Positions 39,240 through 50,180 of a DNA stretch of 64,000 nt are shown piece after piece. Source of the stretch: Isoetes taiwanensis (Eukaryota; Streptophyta; Lycopodiopsida; Isoetales; Isoetaceae); assembly GCA_021234155.1 (NCBI GenBank), contig JAJEKV010000416.1:153217-217216 (forward strand). The letters are read 5' to 3'. The translations under genes and the position numbers were made by a program. The notes beneath the pieces are model-generated. The model was not told the DNA's origin. It did not search any database and saw only the letters and a program-made list of their open reading frames with translations. Within the stretch, counting starts at the first letter, position 1, and every line of letters starts with the position of its first letter.

Positions 39240-40680
39240 ACGAAGATCTACTTAAATATTTATACTCCTTTAGGGTTTCCCTCCTCCTATCGTGTTTGAT
39301 CCTTCCGCTTTTGCCGCATCTTCTTCGCGCTCGGTTGACTCCGTGGTTCCTTTGAGATTTGCTACTATTGTTGCGCTTCATGTCCGATCCGAGCTCGTCA
39401 TCGGGCCATGAAGAGTGTTCGCCGATGTGATCCCTTGAGAAAGATGCTCCTCCTTAATGTGTATATTCGTCGTGAGGAATGCGCTGACCGCTCAACATCC
39501 CTACATGCGTTGTGTCGTTGCAAGGTTGCCGATGTGCGGTGCCGTTGATCGCTTGAGTAAGATCACCGGCTGTTGCAGTTGGCCATTCTTGAATGTCTTC
39601 AAGCTCGGAGATCGTGGTCGGTAGGCAGACATTGTGATTCCTCCGCAGGTTGAATTTCTGAGTGCGACCCATGTTGCTTGGGCTTTGCTTCATTCCGAAG
39701 TGCCTCTCCTGTGCCTAGAAGTGTGATCATCTCCATTGCACCTACCATAGCTCCTTCGGGTCGCCTTTGCATTGATTTGTACTCGCTGGCTAGGTCGCCT
39801 CCCCCGGCCCTTTGGGTCCTATCCATTCGAAGTCTCGCGACTTTTGGCCGGCGTGAGTAAAGCCGATCTTCCTTTGGTTTCTAGGTGTTCCTGGGTCCGA
39901 ATTCTTGTTACCCGGAATATTCTCCTCCTTGATCTTGCCCCTAATGCTGATATAGGCCTTCAAGTCGGAGATGTTCCCTGATATGCGTCTCCTCCCCCTC
40001 ATGGTCTCCTACTTTTTGGAACCGATGAAAGTTCTCCTGCTGGTGCAAGGGAGCTGGAAGCTTGTCCTGATTAGCCTTAGGTGCTTTGTCGTTGTCTAGC
40101 TTGGTTGCTCCTTTTTGTTGACGTTGCATGACATTCGCTTGAGCTGCTGGGCTGCAATGTCGTGGTTGTCTTCCCTCCGGTTTCTATACACTCCTGTGTT
40201 GCCATGACTTCTCTCCTCGACGGAAGATTATGCCCTCTGGCCCTAGCTCGTGATGCTAACGCGGCATCGATGTCTAACGTCTTCCCCGCTTTTGTATTTT
40301 GTTGCCTTGCGTTCTTCCATTTGAAACTCATGGGCGCCGAAAGTTGGTGAAGGCGCCGGGATCCTCTTCCCGATGTGAGCTCGTGGGCGTGGTAGTAGGG
40401 AGGTTGACATCTAGAAAATTCTTGATGCCGTTGGTTACTAATTATTCTTCCCATTTGATGAAGATTGATGATAGGCCGGTGGTGTCCCGTTCTACTCGTT
40501 TGGTCATTGAGGTGTTTGTCGTTGTGCTTCCCTCTCTTGGAGTGCATAGCACCGGTCTCCTCTCCTTATCCTGTCTATACATCGGGTGGGGCCTTGATGT
40601 CTTCAAGAAGTTGGCCTCTAGCTCTTCCTCGCGGGCTCGCCCCGGCCCGAAAAGTAACGCTAGTATATCCTAGAGTCTAA
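39240..40680 (-). pseudogene. Element C gag-like region
   Basis: Minus-strand frames 40547-40077, 40129-39941, 40002-39790 and 39826-39599 give charged, Ser/Arg/Gln-rich peptides (TSMTKRVERDTTGL, DLASEYKSMQRRPE, AMVGAMEMITLLGTGEAL). It sits where gag stands in element A, downstream of a hairpin pair, but I see no zinc knuckle or gag core, so the identity rests on position. Confidence 0.35.
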
Positions 40681-41390
40681 GGGTCTACTTGAAGGGCTCT
40701 CCTACAACATTTTGGGCTCTATAAGCAAGCAAGATGGCTCAAGCAGATATCAGGGGACATATCTATAATCTCCAAGTCTATGGATATTAGGACGTGTGGT
40801 ATGGCATGACATGAGGGTTGTTTTGCAAGACCTCCGTGATGTTTGAGGCATACTCTAAGGTCCTAGCAAAGTTGGTTTAAGGGAGGGGTCCAATCTCTAC
40901 ACATGGAGCGGCTTGGGCAGCTCTAGACTCTAGCTCCTTTCTAGGTATTCTGGCAATAGGGAGTGTCAATGTGGCGGCTATATAAGTCAAACTCTATTAG
41001 AAGGACACAGAATTAGGTTAAGGTTTATGCTTTTGGCATGACCCGAGGTGATGTACCAACAGTTGGACTTGGGTTGCTATGCTGAGGTCTAGATGACTAT
41101 AACGAAGGGGTGTTCTTGGGCACTTCTATCTAGGAGTAAGGCATCAGCTTTGAGCCGAGAGCAATACTTGCGAGGTACTAATGGGGTATGCTTCTATTTA
41201 CAAACAAACCATAGTTTGGAAAAACAATTCAAGGGTTTGAGCAATTTTGGTCATTTTGGGCTGGGGTTTGACATTTCTAGCCTAGTTTGAGGTTATAAAT
41301 GGATTCTAGGCTGTCTAACGGTCCTATTGCAACAAATTTCAGGCAATTTGGAGCTCTGTAGCTCAAGTTATGGAGGTTCAAAGTTTGGAG

Positions 41391-41458
41391 GTCTCACAGG
41401 TTGCGCCCTGCTCAAAAACTAAAGTTTAGTTCTTTGACCAAGGCGCGAGCTGTGAGAC
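41391..41458 (-). repeat. Element C hairpin, distal copy
   Basis: Outer arms GTCTCACAG / CTGTGAGAC, inner palindrome AACTAAAGTTTAGTT. It occupies the same position between the H3-like part and gag as hairpins 3/4 of element A. Confidence 0.7.
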
Positions 41459-41602
41459 ATTGGCTGTAAATGGGTTAAACTTGTCCAATTTAGGTGATCT
41501 AAGGGTCTATTCATGCTAGTCTCCTCGAAAGGCAGAATGGACCCCTTTACTTGGTCAATTTGGAGGTGTTTTGATCTAGTTTGGACATGGTCTAGGTATG
41601 AA

Positions 41603-41664
41603 GGTCTCACAGTTGCTTTGGTTCAAAAACTAAACTTTAGTTTCTTGACGGCGAAATGGAGACA
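41603..41664 (-). repeat. Element C hairpin, proximal copy
   Basis: GGTCTCACAG ... AAACTAAACTTTAGTTT ... GGAGAC, 212 bp from the other copy. One outer arm is degraded. Confidence 0.6.
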
Positions 41665-41811
41665 TCACATTTTTGGTCCGAGATTATCCTATTTTACTAA
41701 AATAAAAACTACTACTTGCTAACTCGTCCTAATTAAGCAAGATTTGACACATAAACTACTCAAAATTATCATGTATTAACAAAATTATTGATTATTTACA
41801 ACATATCCACC

Positions 41812-42140
41812 GGGATCTCCCTTAATTAAACTATCTAATTACATGTCTTCCCTCATGAGGGTTACTTCGCCGCATGAACAAAGGCAGTCGTTGAGTCTTC
41901 AAAATGTTGGACCAGCCGCTGCTGGCCGGTTCTTGAGCCTTGGCCTCCCGCTCTCCTACGCCCTCTCCTCTTCTTGTTTCCTTCTACCTCCTTGGCCTCC
42001 TCGGGCTGTTTTCGCCTTGTCGAGAAAGTCGAAGGGTCTCGCTTGGCGCAGAACGGTCGATCGGAGTCCTTGTGTCTATCAAGATCTTTGCTCTCTATCT
42101 AGCTTAAGGGTCTTGGTTCTAAGTCTAAGGCTTAGCCATT
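41812..42140 (-). pseudogene. Histone H3-like C-terminal remnant in element C
   Basis: On the minus strand 41915-41812 reads LVQHFEDSTTAF, a frame break, VTLMREDM, a TAA in place of Tyr, then L...LIKGD. This is colinear with element A (LVKHFEDST, VTLMRQDMYLA, HIKGER) and with the alpha2 end, alpha3 and C-terminus of H3. Upstream is a basic stretch (NKKRRGRRRAGG) like an H3-variant tail, but alphaN and alpha1 (TVALKEIR part) are missing. A nonfunctional copy that shows the histone gene is a family feature. Confidence 0.7.
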
Positions 42141-42414
42141 AATATTATCTAACATTATTAAAGCTTAAATTTAATTAAGAATTATAAATCAAACACAAAC
42201 GATGCCCGCCCTCAGTGGTTGGCACGGGGGGGTTTGGGGGGGTTCAATTCTTGCTACCGCGGGAATCCTTTTAAGATGAGGTTCAAATAGATTGAAAAAC
42301 TAGACTAATCTAGCTAGTTCCTAGGCTAACATTCGAATTACCAAGCTACTTTTTTAAATTTTATGACTTTTCAAGATGTTTTTAAGATCAATGTTCACAA
42401 TCCTTACGCTCAAC

Positions 42415-42510
42415 AACTAAAATGCAGTTTTTGACCAGCGCCGAAATGTGGAGACCATCTTGCCCGGGATAAAATGTGTTTTTGACCAGGCCGAAATGGA
42501 GACCATCTTG
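42415..42510 (-). repeat. Degenerate leader half-hairpins of element C
   Basis: Two tandem copies of GTTTTTGACCAG(C)GCCGAAATG(T)GGAGACC about 55 bp apart, resembling one side of the hairpins at 41391 and 41603. They lie about 230 bp inside the primer site, like hairpins 1/2 of element A. Confidence 0.5.
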
Positions 42511-42728
42511 CACGGGAGGTTCGCGGGCTCATTCTTTTCAGTCTTATTAAGTTCCAATTCACTTAACTGTGCTAATATTAAGTTCCAATTCACTTAATCA
42601 AGTTACTAGCTTAGCATAAACTACAAAAAATGAGGAAAAAATTTCCCACTTTTCGAGGTTTGAGGATCCTATCAAGTTAGTACTATCGGGAGCATGGTCG
42701 CTGCTTTGCTCTTGGTCTCCAAGAACAT

Positions 42729-42740
42729 TGCTCGATACCA
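42729..42740 (-). promoter_or_regulatory. Element C primer binding site
   Basis: The reverse complement reads TGGTATCGAGCA, the same tRNA-Met-like site as element A, next to the LTR end. Confidence 0.6.
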
Positions 42741-42742
42741 TC

Positions 42743-44309
42743 GCGGACGCCCCCTACTCATATACCAATTGCACTCACCGTGATACAAACAGAGTTCATC
42801 CCCCATACCAGCTCCATGCTAATATAGGGCTCCTCCACGTATCATCGCAACCTTGAAGAGTTCCAAATTGGGAAGAATGAAGGTCCTTTACCGTCTCCCT
42901 CGGGGCCTACCTAGTCGCTGGGAAGTAAACATACATGTCAAGAGTACATTCATCAACATCATATGACCATCACGAAGGATGGTCCTCCACATATCTGCAT
43001 AGACAAAGATCAGCACATCACATAGGGAATCCTACCCAAGGCTCAGACTCAAAGGGATGATCGACGGCTTGTCCCCGTGAGTTCATTGCGGTGCATGTAA
43101 TTCATGGCAATGGATTTTACCTGGCATAAGAACATGGCATTGGGTTGTCCACTCCATCCGCCCTCTTGTGCACACTTTGCAGAGTGGGCTGAAAAGTGTT
43201 GGGACTGATCAGTAGCCCGCCGGATGCATAGCCAAAGGGCTATTCCCGGTTTCATCTCCCCAGCCCCGATAGGGCAGGTAGGGATCACCCCTCCAGAGAT
43301 CTACATGACTCGACCTGTGGTGACTAGAGGGCCACGCCCACTGACCGAACCCAATGGAAAGTGAACACCACTTCACGGTGTCGAGCCCATACCTTACCCA
43401 AGACTCGGTAAGCTATTGGGCCTAGTCACAATGATCCCCAGAGGCCTTACACACCGTGAGGGACCGCCAAGAGTCAAGAACATGAACCTCCTTCTTAGCC
43501 GGCCCCGCCCCTTCACCCACAACCCGGTGTGGTTCTTGTGCACAAAGCGCGATCTATGGTGTGCTAGAGAGGCTAATCTAGGAGCATCTACTACCAAGCT
43601 TGAAGTCTCTACCCCTTCCCAATACAAGGAGTTCACAGAGATACATCATCCATATACATATCAGTAAGAACCAAAGAACTAGATCTAATCTATATCACGC
43701 AGTTAGGTTCTTTAGTTAGAGTCCGGGTATCTAGAGATCTAGATAGTCGCTAAAGGCTTATTTAATAGGCTAAAAACCTACTGATACAATGACCGGAAAA
43801 CGGTTTAGACCATTAAATCGACTACATACCGGATCCATGAGTTGTTCCTCCCGACCTCGAAGTTCACCATCCCATCGAACCGCCGAATCAAGGGAAACTA
43901 ATGGTGCAATTCTCTTGGGCGAAGTTCTGGGAGGCGGTTTTGGCTCCTGGGGCAGCCAAAACAGAGCTCTAAAACCCTAGGAATGAAAATGGGCAAGTTA
44001 GGGTTCTACTACTTAAATAGGCAAGGGTTGGGGCTTAGGGTTTCCAATTATCCCTTTAGGCATGTGGGATAATTGGGAATGGTCCACTCATCTAAAATGG
44101 CCTAGGTGGCATAAAGGCATCTACATGGAAAGGTGTGCACCTTAATAAATGTGCACATTAACACATGCACATACCTAGCAAGTTGCCCCCTAGGGCTACC
44201 CACTTGGCTACACGTTGGCGCATAACGCCCGGGTGGCGGCGGTACGCTGCTGATTTTAGGCAAGATAAAGATAATGCCTTGGGACCGTGATAATCGGCCG
44301 AACGCCACA
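42743..44309 (-). repeat. 5' LTR of element C
   Basis: About 1.57 kb, related to the LTRs of elements A and D: shares AACCCTAA / TAGGGTTT around 43970-44045, the GTGCACATT words at 44130-44170, and the start TGTGGCGTTCGGC (minus strand, from 44309). Confidence 0.8.
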
Positions 44310-45139
44310 AAGAAATGGAGGAACAATTGTCATTGTAAGATCATGGATGATACTTGACATGCACTTGTATCGGACAAAGAAAAAGTGCAATAGGAGATAT
44401 AATCTCGCGTATACCGGGCGAACAAAAGGTGCATTAGGGGATATGATCTAAGTTTGTGTGTGCAGGAGGAACTCCAAAAGCACGTATAACAATGAAAATA
44501 CATGTAGCCGAGAAACATATGAAAGCAATGGGGTGTGCTGAGGTTCTCTGTGAAAGGGTAACGATTGAGCACTGGATTCAATTAAGTTTACAAAAGAAAT
44601 ATTAACAATACAAAGTCATTCCTGGAAAATATTGTGAATTTCCTTTAGAAATACTGACTTGTGCAAAATAAAGAAATTATGGTCTACATGAACTTGGCAA
44701 GGTGTTGTAGGATGGGAGACATCTTAGATATGGTCTTGCACATGCTGATGGGAGGTTAATACATGAAAGTTTTTTTTTTTTAAAATGAAAAGTCCAAAGA
44801 AACAGGGCATGCCGTTATAATGGTTCGATGGAACGAAAATAATGACGTGGACATCTTGTGGAGACAAGGGACTAAGAATGCAATGGTTTCACAGATAGGG
44901 CAAGCAACGACAAGCGTGGTATCGGAACCCTAAATGCAAATAGTGGAGAATCTGGGCTGATGGCGATAGTGGGGAAATTTCGCCCTTCCGATCATGATGA
45001 CAAAGATAGGGCCCAGAGTTAGTTACTACCGCCATGGCAAAAAGGCAAAAAAAAGTCAGGCAGACATGAAAAGGTAAGCATTCTCGCCCCGGAAATTCGC
45101 TCGAAAGTTCGATCTATTTGGCCCTTTTGTATTTTATAT

Positions 45140-45600
45140 TTGACATCCGGCCATTGGCTCAAAGTCGAGTCCGCCTGCTACATCCGCAGAATGGGAAAGA
45201 TGTATGAGCTCAAAACAAGGGTAATACCCAGAGCCAAGCTATTGGATCTAATTGATAGAGCTGGCCTCGACCTTAAGGTTTTATGCAGAACTGAAGGGGA
45301 GTCTATTACCCACCCATCTAAGCAATTTCTTGAGAAAATCGTGAGCATGTACAACTTAGAGTCTCCTCGTGATCAATGGCTGCACCAAGTAGGCCGAATC
45401 GAATGAAGAAATTCTTGGCTAAAAATGTGGAGAGGCCTACCATGATGGCACCATGCCCTAGCATTACCAGCCGGGCTGATTCACCGTAACTGCAGGAGAA
45501 AAACGAGGACAACAATGCATCCGATGAGGAGATCGAACACATCCAAACTCAACTGTGTTCTCAGAGCAAGATTTTTCCTCGAAATGGATAACGGATTTCT
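45140..45600 (+). pseudogene. Unrecognised ORF with one frameshift
   Basis: ATG 45140 to 45406 encodes KMYELKTRVIPRAKLLDLID, AGLDLKVLCRTEG, PSKQFLEKIVSMYNLESPRD. After a frame change at about 45398 it continues as RMKKFLAKNVERPTMMAP and then an acidic NEDNNASDEEIEHIQTQ. Codon content looks genuine. Near the right end of the DNA transposon, so it may be a transposon-encoded protein. No family recognised. Confidence 0.4.
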
Positions 45601-47412
45601 TAACCTCGATTGGTTTAACCATGTAATATTATAGTCTAGATATCCGAACCTTTCTTTTCTATCTTTGCTTCAGTTGATTAAATTAATACCATGCTAAATA
45701 CTATAGATTGCATGTTTAGGTGCTCATAGGCTGAAAATTAAGGTTGAAATCTGTACATTGGATCTTAGAAATTGGGCAAGGGGTTAAAGCATGGCTATCT
45801 GAATAAAGCATGTTGCAGTATTATTATAATAGGAGGTATGAAATTGAGAATAGGGAAACGAATTGGCTGTTAAGCCCATGATCTTGTAGCTGTAGTTAAA
45901 AACTCTGGATATGATTTGTTTATCCTTTTGGAGGAATGGAAACTTGGCGTGAAAACCATTTAGGTCTACCCCCTTGTATTAATGCTTTAGGCTTCTAACT
46001 GCTCTTCCCTCGTGGTAGGCTTTCGGAATTAAACTAGGGCCCGGCTATTTCTTAAAATTAAATAATTTGGTCGCATTGGTTGCATGTTATCTTAACTGAT
46101 GCAAAGCAATACAAAGGAAAGGGAGTTGTGCTTAAATACGTATGACAAAAGGTATGCTACTAAGCTGATTAAACATGCAGGACCTTCTTAGTTATGGCTC
46201 AAGGGTACTTTTTGCACATCCTTGATGCTCTAAACCGGTCTCGCATATGGATGTATGTGGATTTGGCTGCAAAAAAACAATACTTCATGATTAGTTTAGA
46301 TGATTTAATGCCGACATATTTATGGAATAGGTCCCAGTCCGTCCCAAAGGAACACCGCTTATAAAGGAACCGTGGATGTGGATTATAGTTAGATATCTTT
46401 AAATCTGTATGTTGCTGAAGTATAAAATGTTTGACCGTATATGGTGCCCAATGCTGGGGAAACCCGGGTTTGTATAAACATGTAATGGGGAGATCATGCT
46501 CTTCAATATTTGAGGTGCAAAGTCCGTGCAGATGGGCCCTAATGGAGCACAACAAACATAAAAGAATTTATGGCTTACATAAATTGTAATTAATCTTTTG
46601 AGCTCTTATAATTATTTGGTAAAGGGCGATAAGCCGAGTGAAGTTATAGCTTACCTGTCTGTTCCTTTCTAGTTTACCCTTCTCAGGCTAACTCTAGACC
46701 GATTCACCGCAGTAACCAACTTTACTTTTCCAAATATGCTCAGATTTGGTGTTGGATGAAGTCTTGTACAATGGAGACACTCTTGATACTACAAGATCTA
46801 AGAAATTAGAGTTTGTAATCGACCTCTTCGGGTTTGTATTGAGCTTTCATTAAATCGGTACACATTAGGGGACACATGGATAAAAGCCTTGCAACATGTG
46901 TCAAACTTTGATTACTTCTAAACTTGATATGCATTTTGAGGTATTTGTTAGACCGAGTATCTGCAAACTAGGCTTTAATGGAAAGAATGGAGACTACTTT
47001 GAACTGGTTTTAAATATTTTTTCACGGTTTGGTGCTTAGTATCCGACCATAGAACACACAACTTATAATATTTGAATGGTGGTTTAATGCATAATTGGGT
47101 TTGCATTGTAGCACTTAAAGAAACAGATCTATAAATGCCTACATGATGATTATTATTATTTTTGATTGTCATATATCGTGATAATCGAGATAGCCCATCC
47201 TACTCTTTAAGTAGGTTAAGACGTGTGGCATAGATCCCATAGAATGTCATTGAAGTTAATCAAATATAGCTTTGATAAAATGTTAGAGCTTAAGATCTTG
47301 ATGCTTTGGACACATATGCAAAAGATTGGGAATGAGTCTTGCATAGCTTGTATAGAATGAGGTTCTTATGGTTTCCTAGTTTGCTGGGCAATCGCTTTTC
47401 CTTATAGTTTAG
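45601..47412. other. AT-rich interval, possibly intronic
   Basis: No recognised coding content. A 118-codon minus-strand frame (46555-46199) shows no domain. It lies between two groups of protein-like ORFs on the plus strand. Confidence 0.35.
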
Positions 47413-48006
47413 TTGTTTGAGATGATTGGTCATCAACAACTCAAAATGGGCAATTTCATTTTAACTCTAAGCATGAATATTTGCGCATTTAAAGGCTTAA
47501 GAACGATTTGTCTAAATCAGCAGTTGAATGGAAATTCTCTTGAGAAAGTTGTGCCTTCTCAAGAGAAGCATGCAATCCATGTGAACACCTTTGCGCCTAA
47601 GGTAAAAACGCCTATCAATGTGATTAATATTTAGTTAATCTTAAAATCTGAAATTTGAGTAAGCATGCTTGCATTCTTTTAATATATTGTCTTTTCACAA
47701 AGGTGGAAGGAAAAAGAGGTTGTATGTATGTTCCTTCCGAAAATCTCGAACGGATCAAATGTATTCTCAATTGAACAAGTTCATGGCGAGAAGAACAAAG
47801 CAAGGCATCGAACGCTCATAGGTACTCGGAGAACTACACAAGCACGTAAGTTGGACTTAGTGGTAGAGTACTTGTTGAGCAAAAACTCTCAGTTAACTGC
47901 TAGGAAACAACATGGACAAGTAGAATTTTGTGTATCAGATTTGTTTCTTGAAATCTGTGCTGTTTTTGAAAATAATGGGAAATCTTATCAATTTGTTACT
48001 GGTTAA
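47413..48006 (+). pseudogene. Two unrecognised exon-like ORFs
   Basis: 47413-47634 contains NQQLNGNSLEKVVPSQEKHA followed by an AAG/GTAAAA donor-like site at about 47600. TTTTCACAAAG near 47700 may be the acceptor. The next frame ends with RTTQARKLDLVVEYLLSKNS, GQVEFCVSDLFLEICAVFEN and NGKSYQFVTG, stop 48006. This looks like the 3' end of a spliced gene within the DNA transposon; function unknown. Confidence 0.4.
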
Positions 48007-48049
48007 CTCTTCTCAATTTGTTACTTATCAACTTGTTTTTAAAATGGGT

Positions 48050-48472
48050 ATTATCTTACAAATGATAACAGGGCATTTTCTTATGAATGACAATAGGGTT
48101 TTATCTCATGAATGATAACAGGGTATGTTATTTAGAGAACAAAGTACGCTATTTGAAACATGGTATGTTATTTGGAATGGGGTATTATTTGTAACATGGT
48201 ATTATTTGGGTATGATCTAAAATAGGGTATCACCTGAACAGGGTATTATCTCTTACGAATGATAACAGGGTATGAATTCCCATTCTTTGAATGGGGGATT
48301 GCGACACCAGCTTAATAGGGTATTATCATGCAAATGAGGAAAAGGGGGATTGTGGCCAAATACCCCGATTCCAAAAATACATTTTATCCCCTGTTGTTTG
48401 ACAGAAAAGGGGGATTTCATAGGTATTTTTTGGGGGTATTTTCTAGGGTATTGGAGCACCTTTTTCGTTGTG
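48050..48472 (+). repeat. Right subterminal repeat region and terminal repeat
   Basis: More than ten copies of GGGTATTAT / AATGATAACAGGGTAT words followed by GGGGGATT words, ending in the terminal repeat (48430-48472). Confidence 0.75.
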
Positions 48473-48475
48473 TAA

Positions 48476-49700
48476 TATAGAAGTCTCTAACTGAAAACCA
48501 CCAGAAAGATCAGTTGTTGACACCTTTTATCTATGTTGACAATCAAACCGAGGATGTGAGATTTAGTCACAGCCGCATGATTGCCAATGGAAAGATCGCA
48601 TGACACGCTACATGTAACACCATCAAACATGAGCAGTGGCACACGTGGCTGAACAAGAGTCGGACCTGCCACTTACAAATTTGCCCCAATCTCAGTAAGT
48701 TCTTGCAAAGTTACAGTCGTTACTCAGGATGCTACACACTACAAGTTTTTTGATTGGAAAGCCGCACAATGTTGTTCTGAGTCCAACAGCTTAGAGCAGA
48801 TAAAAGGCATAATATGATAGTACGTTAAAGAGAAAAGTATATTTTTTGTTTCCAATACAATGGACACCTAATGGACATACCTATGAAAGGACCAGATGAC
48901 GTGCACATAATGTTACTGCAATGCAGTTACAGACTGTGGAAGAAAGTTGTTGTAGGAAGCCACTTAGGGTAGTCTGACTTGATTAATTTGTCATGTCCAA
49001 ATAAATTGTTTATTAACTAAATTTTATGAGGAAACAAGAGTTTTGATCTTTAACCTTTTAAAGCTTATAAAAAAAAAACAAAGTTAGCAATTACATACAT
49101 TGAATGGTCTCAATATTTATAAAAGGGCCAACACGTTACCTTTGTTGCATAAGGCCTATGCAACAGATCAAATTCAACCTCCTTATTCTGGATATCTTCA
49201 ACGTATTATCAGATAGCACCAAAGAAAGCTATCTGATAATACGTATCAGACGCAAATGAATCAAATGGTACAATAATAGCCTCTGCAAAAGCGACATCAT
49301 ATTTTTTGAAATAATATGGCGTCATGGAAAGCACATAAAGATGGCATGTGTATTAAATACATTTGGAAACACACATGCTATTCCTAAATAGTACTGATAC
49401 TAATTTTGAGGCACAGTAAAGTCAAGAGGGCATATGGCTTAAGAGTTAGAGGTCAAATTTTGTCAAATTAAGAGTCCCAAAAACAGCAAGAAAGCAACAG
49501 TAGGATGGAATAGTTATGCACAGACCCTATAAAGGCATACAACGATTCGAGGAACAGAATTTGAACAGCAAATTTTAACATGCATAGCAAATCCCAAGGT
49601 AGACAACGGTTATTGCCTGTATTCGCCACTTATATGTCGTCTAGCTGCTAGATTCCGGGGCGAAGCCCGCCTAGCCCCTTGCGCTCAGAGAATTCTCCCC
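48476..49700. other. AT-rich noncoding interval
   Basis: No supported gene; contains the perfect hairpin at 49201-49244. Confidence 0.4.
49201..49244. repeat. Perfect 17 bp inverted repeat
   Basis: ACGTATTATCAGATAGC and its exact reverse complement flank a 10 nt loop (ACCAAAGAAA). Confidence 0.85.
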
Positions 49701-49884
49701 GAGCTTGAGCTAAAAATTCCCTGTGAATTTGTTTGGAATGAATTGCTCCAAACAGTGTGGCATGAGCGAGAAAATTCCTTTTCAAAATTCAAATCAATGT
49801 CCTCTTATTTTGCCTATAATTACATGCACTATCCCCTCGCCGACATCTCTAACCGATACCGTGAGTCGCCTTTATAACGGGGGT

Positions 49885-50060
49885 ATTTTTTGTCGGACGG
49901 AAAATTTTTTTGTCCGACGGGGAATATTTTTTCAAGGCCGCCTTTCATGCAGTGGGGCATTTTCGACGGGGCATTTATGACAAGTGCATTTATGATCCGC
50001 ATTTATGACGGGCGCCGTGCATTAAATGCGCATCGCCATTATGACGGCATTTATGGCGGC
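49885..50060 (+). repeat. Short direct repeats upstream of the methyltransferase-like gene
   Basis: TTTTTTGTCGGACGG / TTTTTTTGTCCGACGG pair at 49887-49921, then four or five copies of GCATTTATGACGG-type words up to 50058. Confidence 0.7.
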
Positions 50061-50180
50061 CGATTGGCGACACTCGGATGCCTACTTAAGTCCATTTCGC
50101 CATTTTTGCCACTACATTTTCCTTGCCGACTAATCCAGCCGCCGAAAAAATTTCCAGCCTTCGCGAATCTTCTGGGCCAA

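Larger units (their letters stand above)
38760..44309 (-). mobile_element. Element C: 5' part of a Ty3/gypsy element (minus strand)
   Basis: Read right to left: 5' LTR (44309-42743), primer binding site, leader, H3-like C-terminus (about 41812-41915), paired hairpins (41664-41391) and a charged coding-like region (40680-39240). No pol domains and no left LTR are present, so its 3' half is missing; the left limit is uncertain. LTR sequence is related to elements A and D, with the start TGTGGCG as in D. Confidence 0.7.
37932..48472. mobile_element. Candidate 10.5 kb DNA transposon with inverted termini
   Basis: CACAACGAAAAAGGTGCTC at 37932-37950 is matched by its exact reverse complement at 48454-48472. 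Similarity continues inward for about 43 bp (CCCTAGAAAATNCCCCC). Both sides are flanked by TAA (37929-37931, 48473-48475), a possible 3 bp target duplication. Subterminal regions of about 400 bp at each end are full of short GGGGATT / GGGTATTAT words. CAC- ends, a 3 bp duplication and subterminal repeats suggest a CACTA-like element, though no transposase is recognised. The interior holds LTR element C and unrecognised ORFs. Confidence 0.6.

Noticed and set aside
39454-39860. Possible H2A/H2B-like fold in element C (QRRPEGAMV, then a later DIQ)
   Set aside because: The match needs several gaps and frame choices and scores similarly against three different histones; position fits gag better.
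41812-42140. Host histone gene or processed pseudogene inserted by chance
   Set aside because: Occurs at the same relative position in two diverged elements with shared non-canonical residues (VTLMR[QE]DM).
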